This document shows positions 38,079-47,065 of a stretch of 64,000 nt of DNA, piece by piece. A program made the position numbers and the translations under genes. The first letter of the stretch is position 1. Each line of letters begins with the position of its first letter. This DNA is from Enorma phocaeensis (GTDB taxonomy: Bacteria; Actinomycetota; Coriobacteriia; Coriobacteriales; Coriobacteriaceae). The stretch spans positions 1 to 64,000 of the forward strand of contig NZ_LT891967.1 in assembly GCF_900186505.1 (NCBI RefSeq), read 5' to 3'. Under the pieces are notes generated by a model. It ran no database searches, had not been told where the DNA came from, and worked only from the letters and a program-made list of their open reading frames with translations.

Positions 38079-38164
38079 GGAAGCCCCGGTTCCCCTTCGC
38101 TCATGCCTGCAGCTCGGCAATCCTGAGTTGCTGCGGAAGCGCCCAAAGGGGAGCCGGGGCTTCC
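38079..38164 (+). terminator. Very long hairpin terminator after fba
   Basis: A 19-bp stem (38079-38097 with 38146-38164, one G-T pair) encloses a 48-base loop that contains its own GCAGC/GCTGC stem. It separates fba from the hisZG gene. Confidence 0.8.
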
Positions 38165-38277
38165 TGCATCAGCGTGTCTTTGTATGCTGTGCGCACGGTC
38201 TCGATCAGGGGCGCACTCTACTGTGGTAAAGTGATTCGACCATGATCGATTCCATCAGCCCGAGGAGGGTCTGCTGC

Positions 38278-40053
38278 ATGAAGGCAACGCCGTGGGGGTT
38301 CAGGGACATCCTGCCCGAGGAAGCGCAGGTGCGCGAGGACATCGCCGATACCGTGAAGGCATGCTTCAAGCGGCACGGCTACCTTCCTATCGAAACGCCG
38401 CTTCTGGAAGATAAGGGTTCCATCACCCAGGGCGGCCGCAGCGCGGACGACACGCCGTTCAAGCTCTTCGATGACGATGGCCGCCTGCTCGTGGTACGGC
38501 CAGATAACACGCTCTCCATCGTGCGCCTCGTTTCCACGCGCATGCACGCGGCGCCGCTTCCGCTTCGTTTGCGCTATGATGCCCCGGTTGTGCGCGAGCA
38601 GGCGCGCTACGCGGGTGCCTCGCGGCAGTTCACGCAGCTCGGCTTCGAGCTCATCGGTGAGGAAGGCAGCTCGGGAGACGCAGAGCTCGTGCGCATGGTG
38701 GTCGATACCATGCAGGCGCTCGGGATATCGTCGTGGCGCGTGGTCTGCGGAAGCGTCCGCCCCTTCCTGGAGCTTCTGAGCCGGTGCGACGACGAGGAGC
38801 TTGCGCGGGAGGCGCTCGCCCGCGTCCACGCGAACAACCTCGTCGATCTCGATAGCGTTGTGTGTGCAGCGGCGATTCCCGATGCGATGAAGCGCGCGAT
38901 CTGCGAGGTGCCGAGGACGTTCGGCGGCGTCGAGGCGCTCGACCGCATCGATGACTTGCTGCGGGAGGCCGGCATCGAGGAGCAGCTTACGGGCGAGCTT
39001 CGATCACTTGCGCGCGCATACGGCGAGCCGTCTGCGGATAGCTCCCTCACCTTTGATTTTTCCATACTTAACTCATTTGACTACTACACGGGCCTGGTGC
39101 TTAAGGTCTATGCGGGTGACCTGCCTGATCCGGTGGGGTCGGGCGGGCGCTACGACGCCATCTTCGACGGGGTGTTTCCCGGTCGCGAGCATACGCCTGC
39201 TGCCGGTTTTGCGTTCTCGCTCGAACGCCTCGAGAGCGCATGCCAGGCGCGCTCGGAACAGCGTGATGCGAGCGCCGACCATGCCGTGGCGCGCACGGCG
39301 CAGGAGCCGCTGCGCATCGCGGTCCCCAAAGGCTCGCTCAACGCCGGGACCATCGAGGCGCTTGAGGCTATCGGGCTCGATGTGAGTGCCCTGCGCGATC
39401 CCGGCAGGCACCTGATCGTCTCCTCGCGCGATGAGCGAGGCGAGGCGAACGGCTTCGATATCGGCAGCGTCGAGTTCGTGATCGTGCGCGCGAGCGATGC
39501 CCCGGCGTTCGTCGCCGGCGGGGGAGCGGATTGCGGGTTCTGCGGCCGCGATTCCCTCATCGAGGCGAATCTCAACCTGCTCGAGCTGCTCGACATGGGC
39601 TACGGGTCCTGCCGTTTCATCGAAGCGGAGCCGGCCGACCGCGCCGGCCAGGCGGAGCGCGTCTATGCGCGTCGCGGCTGCTTGCGCGTGGCGACCAAGT
39701 ACCCGCGCATCGCGGCGGCATGGTACGAGCAGCGCGGCATCGCGGCGGATATCGTTTCACTCCATGGCAACATCGAGCTCGGACCCATCGTGGGCATGAC
39801 CGATCGCATCGTGGACATCACGGCCACGGGCACGACACTCCGCGAGAACAACCTGGTCATCACCGGCGAGATCATGGAGTGCACGGCGCGCTTCTTCGTG
39901 AACCCCGGCCGCGCTCGTCTGGACGCCCGGGTTCGCGAGCTCACGCGGCGCCTCGCAACCTTTGCGGGTCAGCTGTCTAGCGCTGCTTCAGGAACTGTTC
40001 GACCTCGGTGCGCGTGGGGATCGCTTGCTGCGCGCCCGTCTTTGTTACCGTGA
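38278..40053 (+). CDS. HisZ-HisG fusion: ATP phosphoribosyltransferase with regulatory domain
   Basis: The 591-aa frame joins both parts of the short-form ATP phosphoribosyltransferase, the first step of histidine synthesis. Residues 1-330 are HisZ, a histidyl-tRNA synthetase-like regulator (TPWGFRDILPEEA; VVRPDNTLSIVR; FDYYTGLVLKVY). From about 345 comes the short HisG (IAVPKGSLNAGT; KYPRIAAAWYEQRGI; the PRPP loop DITATGTTLRENN). The last about 25 residues run on past the usual HisG end and overlap the convergent ribokinase gene by 77 bp. ATG 38278 with AGGAGG upstream is the start. The fusion should enforce the 1:1 assembly normally made by two proteins. Confidence 0.92.
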   Translation: MKATPWGFRDILPEEAQVREDIADTVKACFKRHGYLPIETPLLEDKGSITQGGRSADDTPFKLFDDDGRLLVVRPDNTLSIVRLVSTRMHAAPLPLRLRYDAPVVREQARYAGASRQFTQLGFELIGEEGSSGDAELVRMVVDTMQALGISSWRVVCGSVRPFLELLSRCDDEELAREALARVHANNLVDLDSVVCAAAIPDAMKRAICEVPRTFGGVEALDRIDDLLREAGIEEQLTGELRSLARAYGEPSADSSLTFDFSILNSFDYYTGLVLKVYAGDLPDPVGSGGRYDAIFDGVFPGREHTPAAGFAFSLERLESACQARSEQRDASADHAVARTAQEPLRIAVPKGSLNAGTIEALEAIGLDVSALRDPGRHLIVSSRDERGEANGFDIGSVEFVIVRASDAPAFVAGGGADCGFCGRDSLIEANLNLLELLDMGYGSCRFIEAEPADRAGQAERVYARRGCLRVATKYPRIAAAWYEQRGIAADIVSLHGNIELGPIVGMTDRIVDITATGTTLRENNLVITGEIMECTARFFVNPGRARLDARVRELTRRLATFAGQLSSAASGTVRPRCAWGSLAARPSLLP

Positions 40054-40894
40054 GCGCCGCGGCGCAGGTGGCGAGCTGCAGCGCGTCTTCAAACGGCATG
40101 TTCTCTACGCTTGCTGCTGCGAGCGCGCCCACGAAGGTATCGCCCGCCGCCGTGGAGTCCACCGCGTCAACCCGGCAAGCGTCGATGTGAACGATGCGTC
40201 CCTCGCGAAGCGCCATCGCGCCGTGCTCGCCGAGGGTAACCACGACGCTGTGCGCCCCGCGGACGGCGAGCTCGCGCATCGCCCGCTCGCAGGAGGCGCT
40301 GTCGTTGGGCTCGATGCCGGCTATGAGCGCGCATTCGGTCTCGTTAAGGCATACCAAATCGATGCTGGGCCACACGTCGGCGGGGATCTCCTGTGCCGGC
40401 GCTGGGTTGAACATCGTGACGAGGCCTTGTTCACGGGCATGCCTCAGCAGGGCGTAGGTCGCTGCAGCCGGGCATTCGAGCTGCGTCACCAGCACATCGC
40501 CAGGCTGTGCGGCGCGGTCGAGCGCGGTCACGGCGGCATTCTTTTCGACTACATGGTTCGCACCGGGATCGAGAATGATGCGGCTCTCACCGTTCGTGCG
40601 GATGATCGAGGCCACGCCCGTCGGCACCTCCTCGGCACGTGCGACCTCAGAGCAATCGACGCCGGCGTTTTCCAGGGTGGCGACGAGCTGTTCCCCGAAC
40701 CCGTCCGCACCCACCGCGCCGATCATGGTGGTTGGCGCACCGAGCTTTGCTGCGGCGACAGCCTGGTTCGCCCCCTTGCCGCCCGGGTTCGTGAGAAACC
40801 CGTACCCCATGAGCGTCTCTCCTGCTTGCGGCACGCGCTCGCAGGCGATCGAGAGGTCCATGTTCAAGCTCCCGAACACGATGACGCGCGGCAT
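39977..40894 (-). CDS. rbsK: Ribokinase (PfkB family)
   Basis: The 305-aa kinase phosphorylates ribose at O5. N-terminal FGSLNMDLS, the GGKGANQAVAAAKLG signature and the C-terminal DSTAAGDTFVGAL motif with the catalytic Asp are typical. ATG 40894 is preceded by AAGGGGG; an upstream in-frame ATG lies inside the previous gene. It follows a nucleoside hydrolase gene by 71 bases, so the pair would release ribose from nucleosides and phosphorylate it. Its 3' end overlaps hisZG. Confidence 0.92.
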   Translation of the reverse strand: MPRVIVFGSLNMDLSIACERVPQAGETLMGYGFLTNPGGKGANQAVAAAKLGAPTTMIGAVGADGFGEQLVATLENAGVDCSEVARAEEVPTGVASIIRTNGESRIILDPGANHVVEKNAAVTALDRAAQPGDVLVTQLECPAAATYALLRHAREQGLVTMFNPAPAQEIPADVWPSIDLVCLNETECALIAGIEPNDSASCERAMRELAVRGAHSVVVTLGEHGAMALREGRIVHIDACRVDAVDSTAAGDTFVGALAAASVENMPFEDALQLATCAAALTVTKTGAQQAIPTRTEVEQFLKQR

Positions 40895-40965
40895 AATCGT
40901 CCCCCTTCGCCGATGGTTTCCCCTATGGTACCGCGTCCGCCGGCGGTTCGATCCGGTCGCGGGGC

Positions 40966-41934
40966 TCAACATCCACGGCGTACGAGGTCGAGCGTTCGCT
41001 CCATGAAGCGATCAACAAAGCGTTCGGCATCGACTGAAAGCGCGACCTTGACGCGACCGCTCGGGCAGCCTACGCGCCTTGGGTCGCCGATCGTGCGACC
41101 GCGTCCAGCTCCGTCCACATCGACAGCGATGTCGCAGGCAAACGTGCTCACGAGCGCGGGATCGAGTGCTGCCGCCACGGCGAGCGGGTCGTGCAGGTTG
41201 CAGCCGGGGGCGCTGTGGGGCTCGGAGGTCTCGGTTACGTCGATGTAGTAGGCAAGCATGTTGGCAAGGAACGCCCCGGCTGCCGTGCCGGTCGCGCGGA
41301 ACTCCTCGGCTTGCTCGCGCGTGAGCTTCACCTGCGTGGTCACGTCAAGACCGATCATGGTGATGTGCGCGCCGCTCATAAAGAGGGCGGCTGAGGCTTC
41401 GGGGTCCTGCGCGATGTTCGCTTCGGCAAAGGGCGTGACGTTTCCCGGTTGGGTAAGCGCTCCGCCCATCATGGTGATGCGCGCTTTCCCGACGATGTCG
41501 GGTGCCGCCTTCAGTGCGGCTGCGATGTTGGTCGAAGCGCCAGTTGGGACGATCATGAGGTCATCGGACTCGTTCGCGCGTACGGCATCGATGATGAAGT
41601 CGACTGCGGGCATCCTGTCCAGCGCTGCCGGCGTTGATCCTTCCACGTGGGGGATGGCAACATCGCCCGTGCCGTTCGTTCCGTGGAACCGCCCGCTTGC
41701 AGGCATGACGGCGAACGACTCCGACCAGCTCGGGTGGTCGATGCCCCTGAAGACGGGGACGTCGGCTCGCCCGAACAGCCCGAGCAGCTCGAGGTCGTTC
41801 GCGATCCCTTGCTCCATGGGGACGTTGCCAAACGTCCCGGTGATGCCGATGAGCTCGGCTTCGGGGGAGGCGAGCGCGTAGGTAAGGGCGAGGGTGTCAT
41901 CGATGCCTGTATCCAAATCAAGTATGAGCTTCAT
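40966..41934 (-). CDS. Inosine/uridine-preferring nucleoside hydrolase
   Basis: The 322-aa enzyme splits ribonucleosides into base and ribose. The calcium-binding DLDTGIDDTLAL motif at the N-terminus and the later CNLHDPLAVAAALDP block with active-site His and Asp identify the family. It is the first gene of a nucleoside-salvage pair with ribokinase and is divergent from hisD. AAGG lies seven bases before ATG 41934. Confidence 0.9.
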   Translation of the reverse strand: MKLILDLDTGIDDTLALTYALASPEAELIGITGTFGNVPMEQGIANDLELLGLFGRADVPVFRGIDHPSWSESFAVMPASGRFHGTNGTGDVAIPHVEGSTPAALDRMPAVDFIIDAVRANESDDLMIVPTGASTNIAAALKAAPDIVGKARITMMGGALTQPGNVTPFAEANIAQDPEASAALFMSGAHITMIGLDVTTQVKLTREQAEEFRATGTAAGAFLANMLAYYIDVTETSEPHSAPGCNLHDPLAVAAALDPALVSTFACDIAVDVDGAGRGRTIGDPRRVGCPSGRVKVALSVDAERFVDRFMERTLDLVRRGC

Positions 41935-42087
41935 CGCAACGCCTTCCGTAATCAGCTGCGGCTTTGAGCGTCCCGTCGCGCGCCGCGTTCCGAGCGAGGT
42001 ATTTGGTGCGGCTCGTCTGTGCCGTTCGGGTCGTTGCCCCCGTGCAGCGTGCGGGCGACATCAAACGGTTAAGAGATGTGCCGCGGT

Positions 42088-42116
42088 TTGTGCGGAACGC
42101 TTTATCATGCTAAAGT
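42088..42116 (+). promoter_or_regulatory. Promoter of the hisD cluster
   Basis: TTGTGC and TAAAGT are exactly 17 bases apart, with TGC before the -10 as in extended -10 promoters. Confidence 0.55.
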
Positions 42117-42135
42117 TTAGCCGAGAATCGCAGTT

Positions 42136-42192
42136 GGGGGCGTACGGTTTCGCCGTGCGCCCCCTCAGGGTGAACGGGCGCTATAGGCGCCC
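42136..42192 (+). promoter_or_regulatory. Two-hairpin leader of the hisD cluster
   Basis: A 12-bp stem (42136-42147 with 42153-42164, one G-T pair) and a GGGCGC/GCGCCC stem (42176-42192) lie between promoter and hisD. No His-rich leader peptide and no T tract are seen, so classical his attenuation is not supported. Confidence 0.4.
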
Positions 42193-42228
42193 TTGCCAGT
42201 TATCTCGTGCAAAGAGGGGGATCCCCGT

Positions 42229-43683
42229 ATGAAGACGATCGTTCTCGAGCCTGGCGAGCGCTTGCAGCCCGCTCAACTCATCCGCAAGGGCGCGCTGCCC
42301 GAGCATATCGTGGCATCTGCTCGCGACATCGTGGCAGATGTGCGCGGTCGCGGCGATGCGGCGCTCAGGGAATACAGCCTGCGGTTCGATGGTGTCGAGC
42401 TGGACGGGCTGCGGCTCCCGCGAGCTGCGCTCGATCGCGCGCTCGATCTCGTCGACGGGCCCTTCCGCGCCGCCCTCGAACGCGCCTCCCGGCAAATCCT
42501 CGCCTTCCACGAGCGCGAGCTAGAGCAATCGTGGTTCACAACGCGCTCGGATGGCACGCTTCTAGGCGTCAAGATCACCCCGGTTGCCGCTGCTGGCATC
42601 TATGTCCCCGGCGGCCGTGCGCAGTACCCCTCAACGGTGCTCATGAATGCCATTCCCGCCAAGGTCGCAGGTGTCGAGCGCATCGTCATGGTTACCCCGC
42701 CCCAGCGTGACGCGGCGGGTAGCGACACGGGTGGCATTTCACTCTACACGCTGGCCGCCGCAGCCATCGCCGGTGTGGACGAGATCTACACCGTAGGCGG
42801 AGCCCAAGCGATCGCGGCGCTTGCCTATGGCACCGAGTCCATCGCCGCGGTGGATGTCGTTACGGGTCCGGGCAACGCCTATGTCGCAGCGGCCAAGCAG
42901 CTCGTCTCGGGCGATGTGGGCATCGATATGGTCGCGGGCCCATCGGAGGTGTGCGTGCTCGCTGACGCCGAGGCGATGCCCGCGGTGGTCGCCGCCGACC
43001 TCATGGCCCAGGCGGAGCATGACCCGCTTGCCGCCTGCTACCTGGTAACCTGCGATGCGGCGTTCGCACATGAGGTCGAGCGCGCGCTCGACGTCCTCGT
43101 GGCGGCGAGTCCGCGCGCCGATATCACCGCGGCTTCGCTCGCCAACGAGGGAACCATCGTGGTCGCCTCCGACATCGATGCGGCGATCGATGCGGTGAAC
43201 GTCATCGCGCCCGAGCATCTGGAGCTGCACTGCGCCAACGCCCTCTCGCTGCTTGGCAAGATTCGCAATGCGGGCGCCATCTTCGTGGGCGCTTGGAGTT
43301 CCGAGCCGCTCGGTGATTACGTTGCCGGGCCCAACCACACGCTGCCTACCGGCGGTACGGCGCGCTTCTCGAGTCCGCTGTCGGTGAGCGACTTCCAAAA
43401 GCGCTCCTCGGTGATCTGCTACACGCCGGATGGTCTTATCGCCGATGCGCCCGCCACCCAGACGCTCGCCCAGGGAGAGGGCCTCTGGGCGCATGCGCTT
43501 TCGGTTGGGCTGCGCCGCCGGATGCTCGAAGGGGGCGCGGATGCGGTGGCGCTCGATGTGCTCGGCGCCGAGGATTTGACGGCCGTGGCATGGCCCGAGG
43601 ATGATCCTCAGACGATCTCGCGCGGCGCGGTCGCCGCTTCAGAAGGCTTCATGCGGGACCAAGAAGGGAACGGAGGCAAGTGA
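42229..43683 (+). CDS. hisD: Histidinol dehydrogenase
   Basis: The 484-aa zinc enzyme oxidises histidinol to histidine in the last two steps. Typical blocks are present: YVPGGRAQYPSTVLMNAIPAKVAGV in outline, GPGNAYVAAAKQLV, the SEVCVLAD region and NHTLPTGGTARFSSPLSV. It is somewhat longer than the usual about 430 residues because of a C-terminal extension. GAGGGGG precedes ATG 42229. The TGA stop overlaps the hisC ATG (TGATG). Confidence 0.95.
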   Translation: MKTIVLEPGERLQPAQLIRKGALPEHIVASARDIVADVRGRGDAALREYSLRFDGVELDGLRLPRAALDRALDLVDGPFRAALERASRQILAFHERELEQSWFTTRSDGTLLGVKITPVAAAGIYVPGGRAQYPSTVLMNAIPAKVAGVERIVMVTPPQRDAAGSDTGGISLYTLAAAAIAGVDEIYTVGGAQAIAALAYGTESIAAVDVVTGPGNAYVAAAKQLVSGDVGIDMVAGPSEVCVLADAEAMPAVVAADLMAQAEHDPLAACYLVTCDAAFAHEVERALDVLVAASPRADITAASLANEGTIVVASDIDAAIDAVNVIAPEHLELHCANALSLLGKIRNAGAIFVGAWSSEPLGDYVAGPNHTLPTGGTARFSSPLSVSDFQKRSSVICYTPDGLIADAPATQTLAQGEGLWAHALSVGLRRRMLEGGADAVALDVLGAEDLTAVAWPEDDPQTISRGAVAASEGFMRDQEGNGGK

Positions 43684-44789
43684 TGCAGTTGTCTAGCCGT
43701 ATGCGTACCCTGGTGCAGGCGCACCTCGTTGACACCGAGCCCTATGACCCGATGTTCTCCCCCACGCGCATCAACCTGTCGGCGAATGAGAACACCTACG
43801 GCCTGCCCGATGCGGCGCGTACCGCTATCGATGAGGCGCTTGCAGAAGCGGTGCTCAACCGCTATCCGGATGCCATGGCAAATCCCCTGCGCGACGAGCT
43901 TGCTTCGTGGCTCGGAGTGGATCGTGAGCAGATCTGCGTGGGCAACGGTGGCGACGAGGGCATCTTCAACTTCCTGTTCGCATTTGGCGGCGCGGGCCGC
44001 ACGCTCGTTACCTGCCCTCCAGATTTCAGCGAGTACGCGCAGTTCGCTGGCTTGACGCAGACCGCCGTCAAGCAGGTGTTCCGCGACCCCGACACGATGC
44101 TGCCCGATGCCGACGCGCTCGTGGCTGCTGTAGCAACAGCTGATCTGGCGATCTTCACATCACCCAACAACCCCACGGGCGACCTCATGCCGCTCGACCT
44201 CATCGAGCGCCTGTGCGACGCCTGTCCGGGTCTCGTCATGATCGATGAAGCGTACATGGAGTTCGCGGAGCCTGGCGCTTCGGCGCTCGCGTTGCTGCCC
44301 CGACATGACAATCTGGTGGTGCTGCGCACGTTCTCCAAGGCCTTCGCCGAAGCGGGCGTTCGCTGCGGCTACGTGGTTGCCGCTCCGGACATCATCGACG
44401 TCTACGCGGCTGTGCGGCAGATCTATTCCGTGAGCTGCCTCACTCAGGCTGCCGCGCTCGCCGCGCTTGAGCATCGTGCTGACTTCGAGCCCGTGATCGC
44501 CCGGATCAAGCAGGAGCGCGCCCGACTCCATGAGGGAATCTCCGCTCTCGTGGCGGGGCTCCCCGCGCCTGCACGAACCTGGCCGAGCTCCGGGAACTTC
44601 ATACTCGCTCGGCTACCGCAGGCAAGCCGCATCCGCACGCGCCTGCGCGACGAGTATTCTATCTTGGTGCGTGACTTTAGCTACGCGCCCGGCCTTGATG
44701 GGTGCCTGCGTATCACCGTCGGCACGCCTGAGGAAAACGACGAGGTCCTCGCCGCGCTCGCGGCCCTTATCGAGGAGGAGACCCGATGA
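43683..44789 (+). CDS. hisC: Histidinol-phosphate aminotransferase
   Basis: The 368-aa class I/II aminotransferase converts imidazole acetol phosphate to histidinol phosphate. The PLP lysine lies in RTFSKAFAEAGVRCGY; SPNNPTGDLM and DEAYMEF are further PLP contacts. ATG 43683 follows GGAGG by six bases and overlaps the hisD stop; the preceding GTG at 43680 is a less likely start. It overlaps hisB by four bases (ATGA). Confidence 0.94.
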   Translation: MQLSSRMRTLVQAHLVDTEPYDPMFSPTRINLSANENTYGLPDAARTAIDEALAEAVLNRYPDAMANPLRDELASWLGVDREQICVGNGGDEGIFNFLFAFGGAGRTLVTCPPDFSEYAQFAGLTQTAVKQVFRDPDTMLPDADALVAAVATADLAIFTSPNNPTGDLMPLDLIERLCDACPGLVMIDEAYMEFAEPGASALALLPRHDNLVVLRTFSKAFAEAGVRCGYVVAAPDIIDVYAAVRQIYSVSCLTQAAALAALEHRADFEPVIARIKQERARLHEGISALVAGLPAPARTWPSSGNFILARLPQASRIRTRLRDEYSILVRDFSYAPGLDGCLRITVGTPEENDEVLAALAALIEEETR

Positions 44790-45499
44790 CCATCTACAAG
44801 AAGCAGCCGCGCAACCTCGAGGAGACGTCGCAGGCAACGATGGCCGAGAGCACCGCGCGACAAAGCGCCGGGCTCACGTCGCTGTTCAAGGGCTCGACCC
44901 TGTCCATCGGCGAGCCGCGCACCGCGAACGTCCACCGCGTCACCGGTGAGACCGACATCACGCTCACGCTCGGCCTCGATGGAACCGGGCACTGCGATAT
45001 CACGACCGATGTGCCGTTCTTCGACCACATGCTCAACGCGTTTGGACGCCATGGGTTGTTCGATCTCAAGGTTGAGGCCTTGGGCGATACCGAGGTCGAT
45101 GCCCATCACACCGTAGAGGATACGGGCATCGTGCTCGGGCAGGCGTTCGCTCGGGCGCTTGCCGACAAGCGAGGCATCACGCGCTTCGCCAACGTGGCGG
45201 TTCCTATGGACGAGACCCTCGTGATGGCTGCCGTGGACATCTCCGGGCGCGGGCAGGCATACTGCGAGCTGCCGTGCCCCACCGAGCGGGTGGGCAGCTT
45301 CGATACCGAGCTCGCCGTCGAGTTCTTCTACGCGTTTGCGCGCGATGCGGGCGTCACGCTCCATGTGCGCGAGCTCGCGGGCGCGAATTCCCACCACATC
45401 ATCGAGGCGGCCTTTAAGGCCGTGGGCCGCGCGATGCGCTACGCTTGCGAGCTCGATCCGCGGGTAACGGGCGTCCCCTCGACCAAGGGCTCGCTGTAG
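44786..45499 (+). CDS. hisB: Imidazoleglycerol-phosphate dehydratase
   Basis: The 237-aa protein is a monofunctional IGP dehydratase with the manganese-binding duplicated motifs (FFDHMLNAFGRHG; DAHHTVEDTGIVLGQA; NSHHIIEAAFKAVGRA). The phosphatase half found in E. coli HisB is absent and its job falls to the PHP protein at 48708. Some 40 extra residues precede the conserved part. GGAGGAG before ATG 44786 supports the long form. Confidence 0.94.
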   Translation: MTIYKKQPRNLEETSQATMAESTARQSAGLTSLFKGSTLSIGEPRTANVHRVTGETDITLTLGLDGTGHCDITTDVPFFDHMLNAFGRHGLFDLKVEALGDTEVDAHHTVEDTGIVLGQAFARALADKRGITRFANVAVPMDETLVMAAVDISGRGQAYCELPCPTERVGSFDTELAVEFFYAFARDAGVTLHVRELAGANSHHIIEAAFKAVGRAMRYACELDPRVTGVPSTKGSL

Positions 45500-45520
45500 C
45501 GGGCGCACGGGGAGGTACCT

Positions 45521-46315
45521 ATGGATGCGCCTATCATCGCGGTGGTCGATTACCACAAGGGCAATCTGTCGAGCGTTGCTCGCGGGCTTGCGCGAGCGGG
45601 TGCCGAGGCGCTCGTGACCGATGACCCCGAGCGCATCCGCACGGCGGACGGCATCGTGCTGCCCGGCGTGGGGTCGTTTTACGATGCCATTACGTTCATG
45701 CGCGACCATGGCCAGGATACGGCGGTGATCGATGCGGTCGCAGGAGGGGAGGGCACGCCGTTTCTGGGCATCTGCCTGGGACTCCAGTTGCTTTTCGAGC
45801 GCGGCGACGAGGGTGTGCCCGCATCCGGCAAGACCGAGGGCGCCTCGCTTCCGTCGGATGGGGATGCCTCTCCCGCCCCTATAGCAGCGGATTCCGTTTC
45901 CAAGGGTGCGCGCCTCGCTCCAGGAACGGTCTTCTCTGCCGGCGAGCGGCGTTGGGTGAGCGGCTTGGGCGTTCTGGCCGGTTCGTGCACGATCCTGCCT
46001 GCTCGACGCCTCAAGGTGCCCCATGTCGGGTGGGACCAGGTGCATCTGACCGAGCGAGGGCGCATCTGCCCGCTGCTGGCGGGTTTCGCCGAGGGCTCCA
46101 ACGTCTATTTCACCCACTCGTTTGCCCTCGATGACGATGTCGAGCCTCAAGATGTCGCTGCGGTCACGCATTATGGGCGGAACTTCGGTTCGGTGGTGTG
46201 GCACGGCAACCTCTACGGCTGCCAGTTCCATCCCGAGAAGTCATCCAACCACGGACATGAGATACTTCGCAACTTCGTTTCGATCTCTTCCCGCGCGAGA
46301 GGGGCACATGCATGA
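45521..46315 (+). CDS. hisH: Imidazole glycerol phosphate synthase glutaminase subunit with insertion
   Basis: The 264-aa class I amidotransferase supplies ammonia to HisF. The catalytic Cys 85 (GICLGLQLLF) and His 237/Glu 239 (CQFHPEKS) are present. HisH is usually near 200 residues; here residues about 96-148 form an extra Gly/Ser/Ala-rich, probably flexible segment right after the nucleophile helix. GGAGG is five bases before ATG 45521. The stop overlaps hisA (ATGA). Confidence 0.93.
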   Translation: MDAPIIAVVDYHKGNLSSVARGLARAGAEALVTDDPERIRTADGIVLPGVGSFYDAITFMRDHGQDTAVIDAVAGGEGTPFLGICLGLQLLFERGDEGVPASGKTEGASLPSDGDASPAPIAADSVSKGARLAPGTVFSAGERRWVSGLGVLAGSCTILPARRLKVPHVGWDQVHLTERGRICPLLAGFAEGSNVYFTHSFALDDDVEPQDVAAVTHYGRNFGSVVWHGNLYGCQFHPEKSSNHGHEILRNFVSISSRARGAHA

Positions 46316-47055
46316 TTCTCTTTCCCGCCATCGACCTCGTAGCCGGCAAGGTCGTGCGTCTCGAGCGCGGGGACCGCGCGCATATGAAGGTCTATGCCGA
46401 TGACCCGGTCGCCGTCGCGCGTTCCTTTGCCGAGCAGGGCGCCCGTTGGATCCACGTGGTGGATCTCTCGGCCGCGCTCGAGGAAGACGAGGCTGCTTGC
46501 GCCGCCAACAACGAGGCGATCCGTGCGATCTGCACCGTCGATGGCATCAGCGTCGACGTAGGTGGCGGCGTGCGTTCGCTTGCGCGCATCGACGAGCTCG
46601 CGGCGATGGGCGCGGCGCGTATCGCGCTCGGCACGGTGCTCGTGCTCGAGCCTGGTTTTGCCGAGATCGCCGCCCGCGGGTTCGGCGAGCTGCTCGCCGC
46701 CGACGTTGCCGCACGCGACGGCGAGGTGAAGGTCAACGGTTGGCGCGAGGGCGTCGCGCGTTCCGTCGATGACGTCGTGGGCGAGCTCGCCGGATTGGGC
46801 TTCAAGCACCTCGTGTTCACCGATATTTCCCGCGACGGCATGCAAACCGGTATCGACGTCGACGCCTACCGGCATGTGGCGGCCATCGCGGGCTTCCCCG
46901 TGATCGCATCCGGCGGCATTTCCTCGGTCGATGATATACGCGCGCTCGCCGCTGCGGGCCCCCAGGTGATCGAGGGGGCAATCACGGGCCGTGCGCTCTA
47001 CGAGGGCGCCTTCGCCCTTCCCGAGGCGCTCGAAGCCGCCGCGGGCGAACGCTGA
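46312..47055 (+). CDS. hisA: ProFAR isomerase HisA
   Basis: The 247-aa (beta/alpha)8 enzyme isomerises ProFAR to PRFAR. ILFPAIDLVAGKVVRLERG at the start carries the catalytic Asp, and FTDISRDGMQTG and ASGGISSVDDI are the second-half motifs. An actinobacterial PriA role (with TrpF activity) is possible; sequence alone does not decide it. ATG 46312 overlaps the hisH stop. Confidence 0.93.
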   Translation: MILFPAIDLVAGKVVRLERGDRAHMKVYADDPVAVARSFAEQGARWIHVVDLSAALEEDEAACAANNEAIRAICTVDGISVDVGGGVRSLARIDELAAMGAARIALGTVLVLEPGFAEIAARGFGELLAADVAARDGEVKVNGWREGVARSVDDVVGELAGLGFKHLVFTDISRDGMQTGIDVDAYRHVAAIAGFPVIASGGISSVDDIRALAAAGPQVIEGAITGRALYEGAFALPEALEAAAGER

Positions 47056-47065
47056 AAGGACCGCT

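Noticed and set aside
38165..38277. T-box or his attenuator before hisZG
   Set aside because: The gap is too short and shows no T-box sequence or His-codon run.
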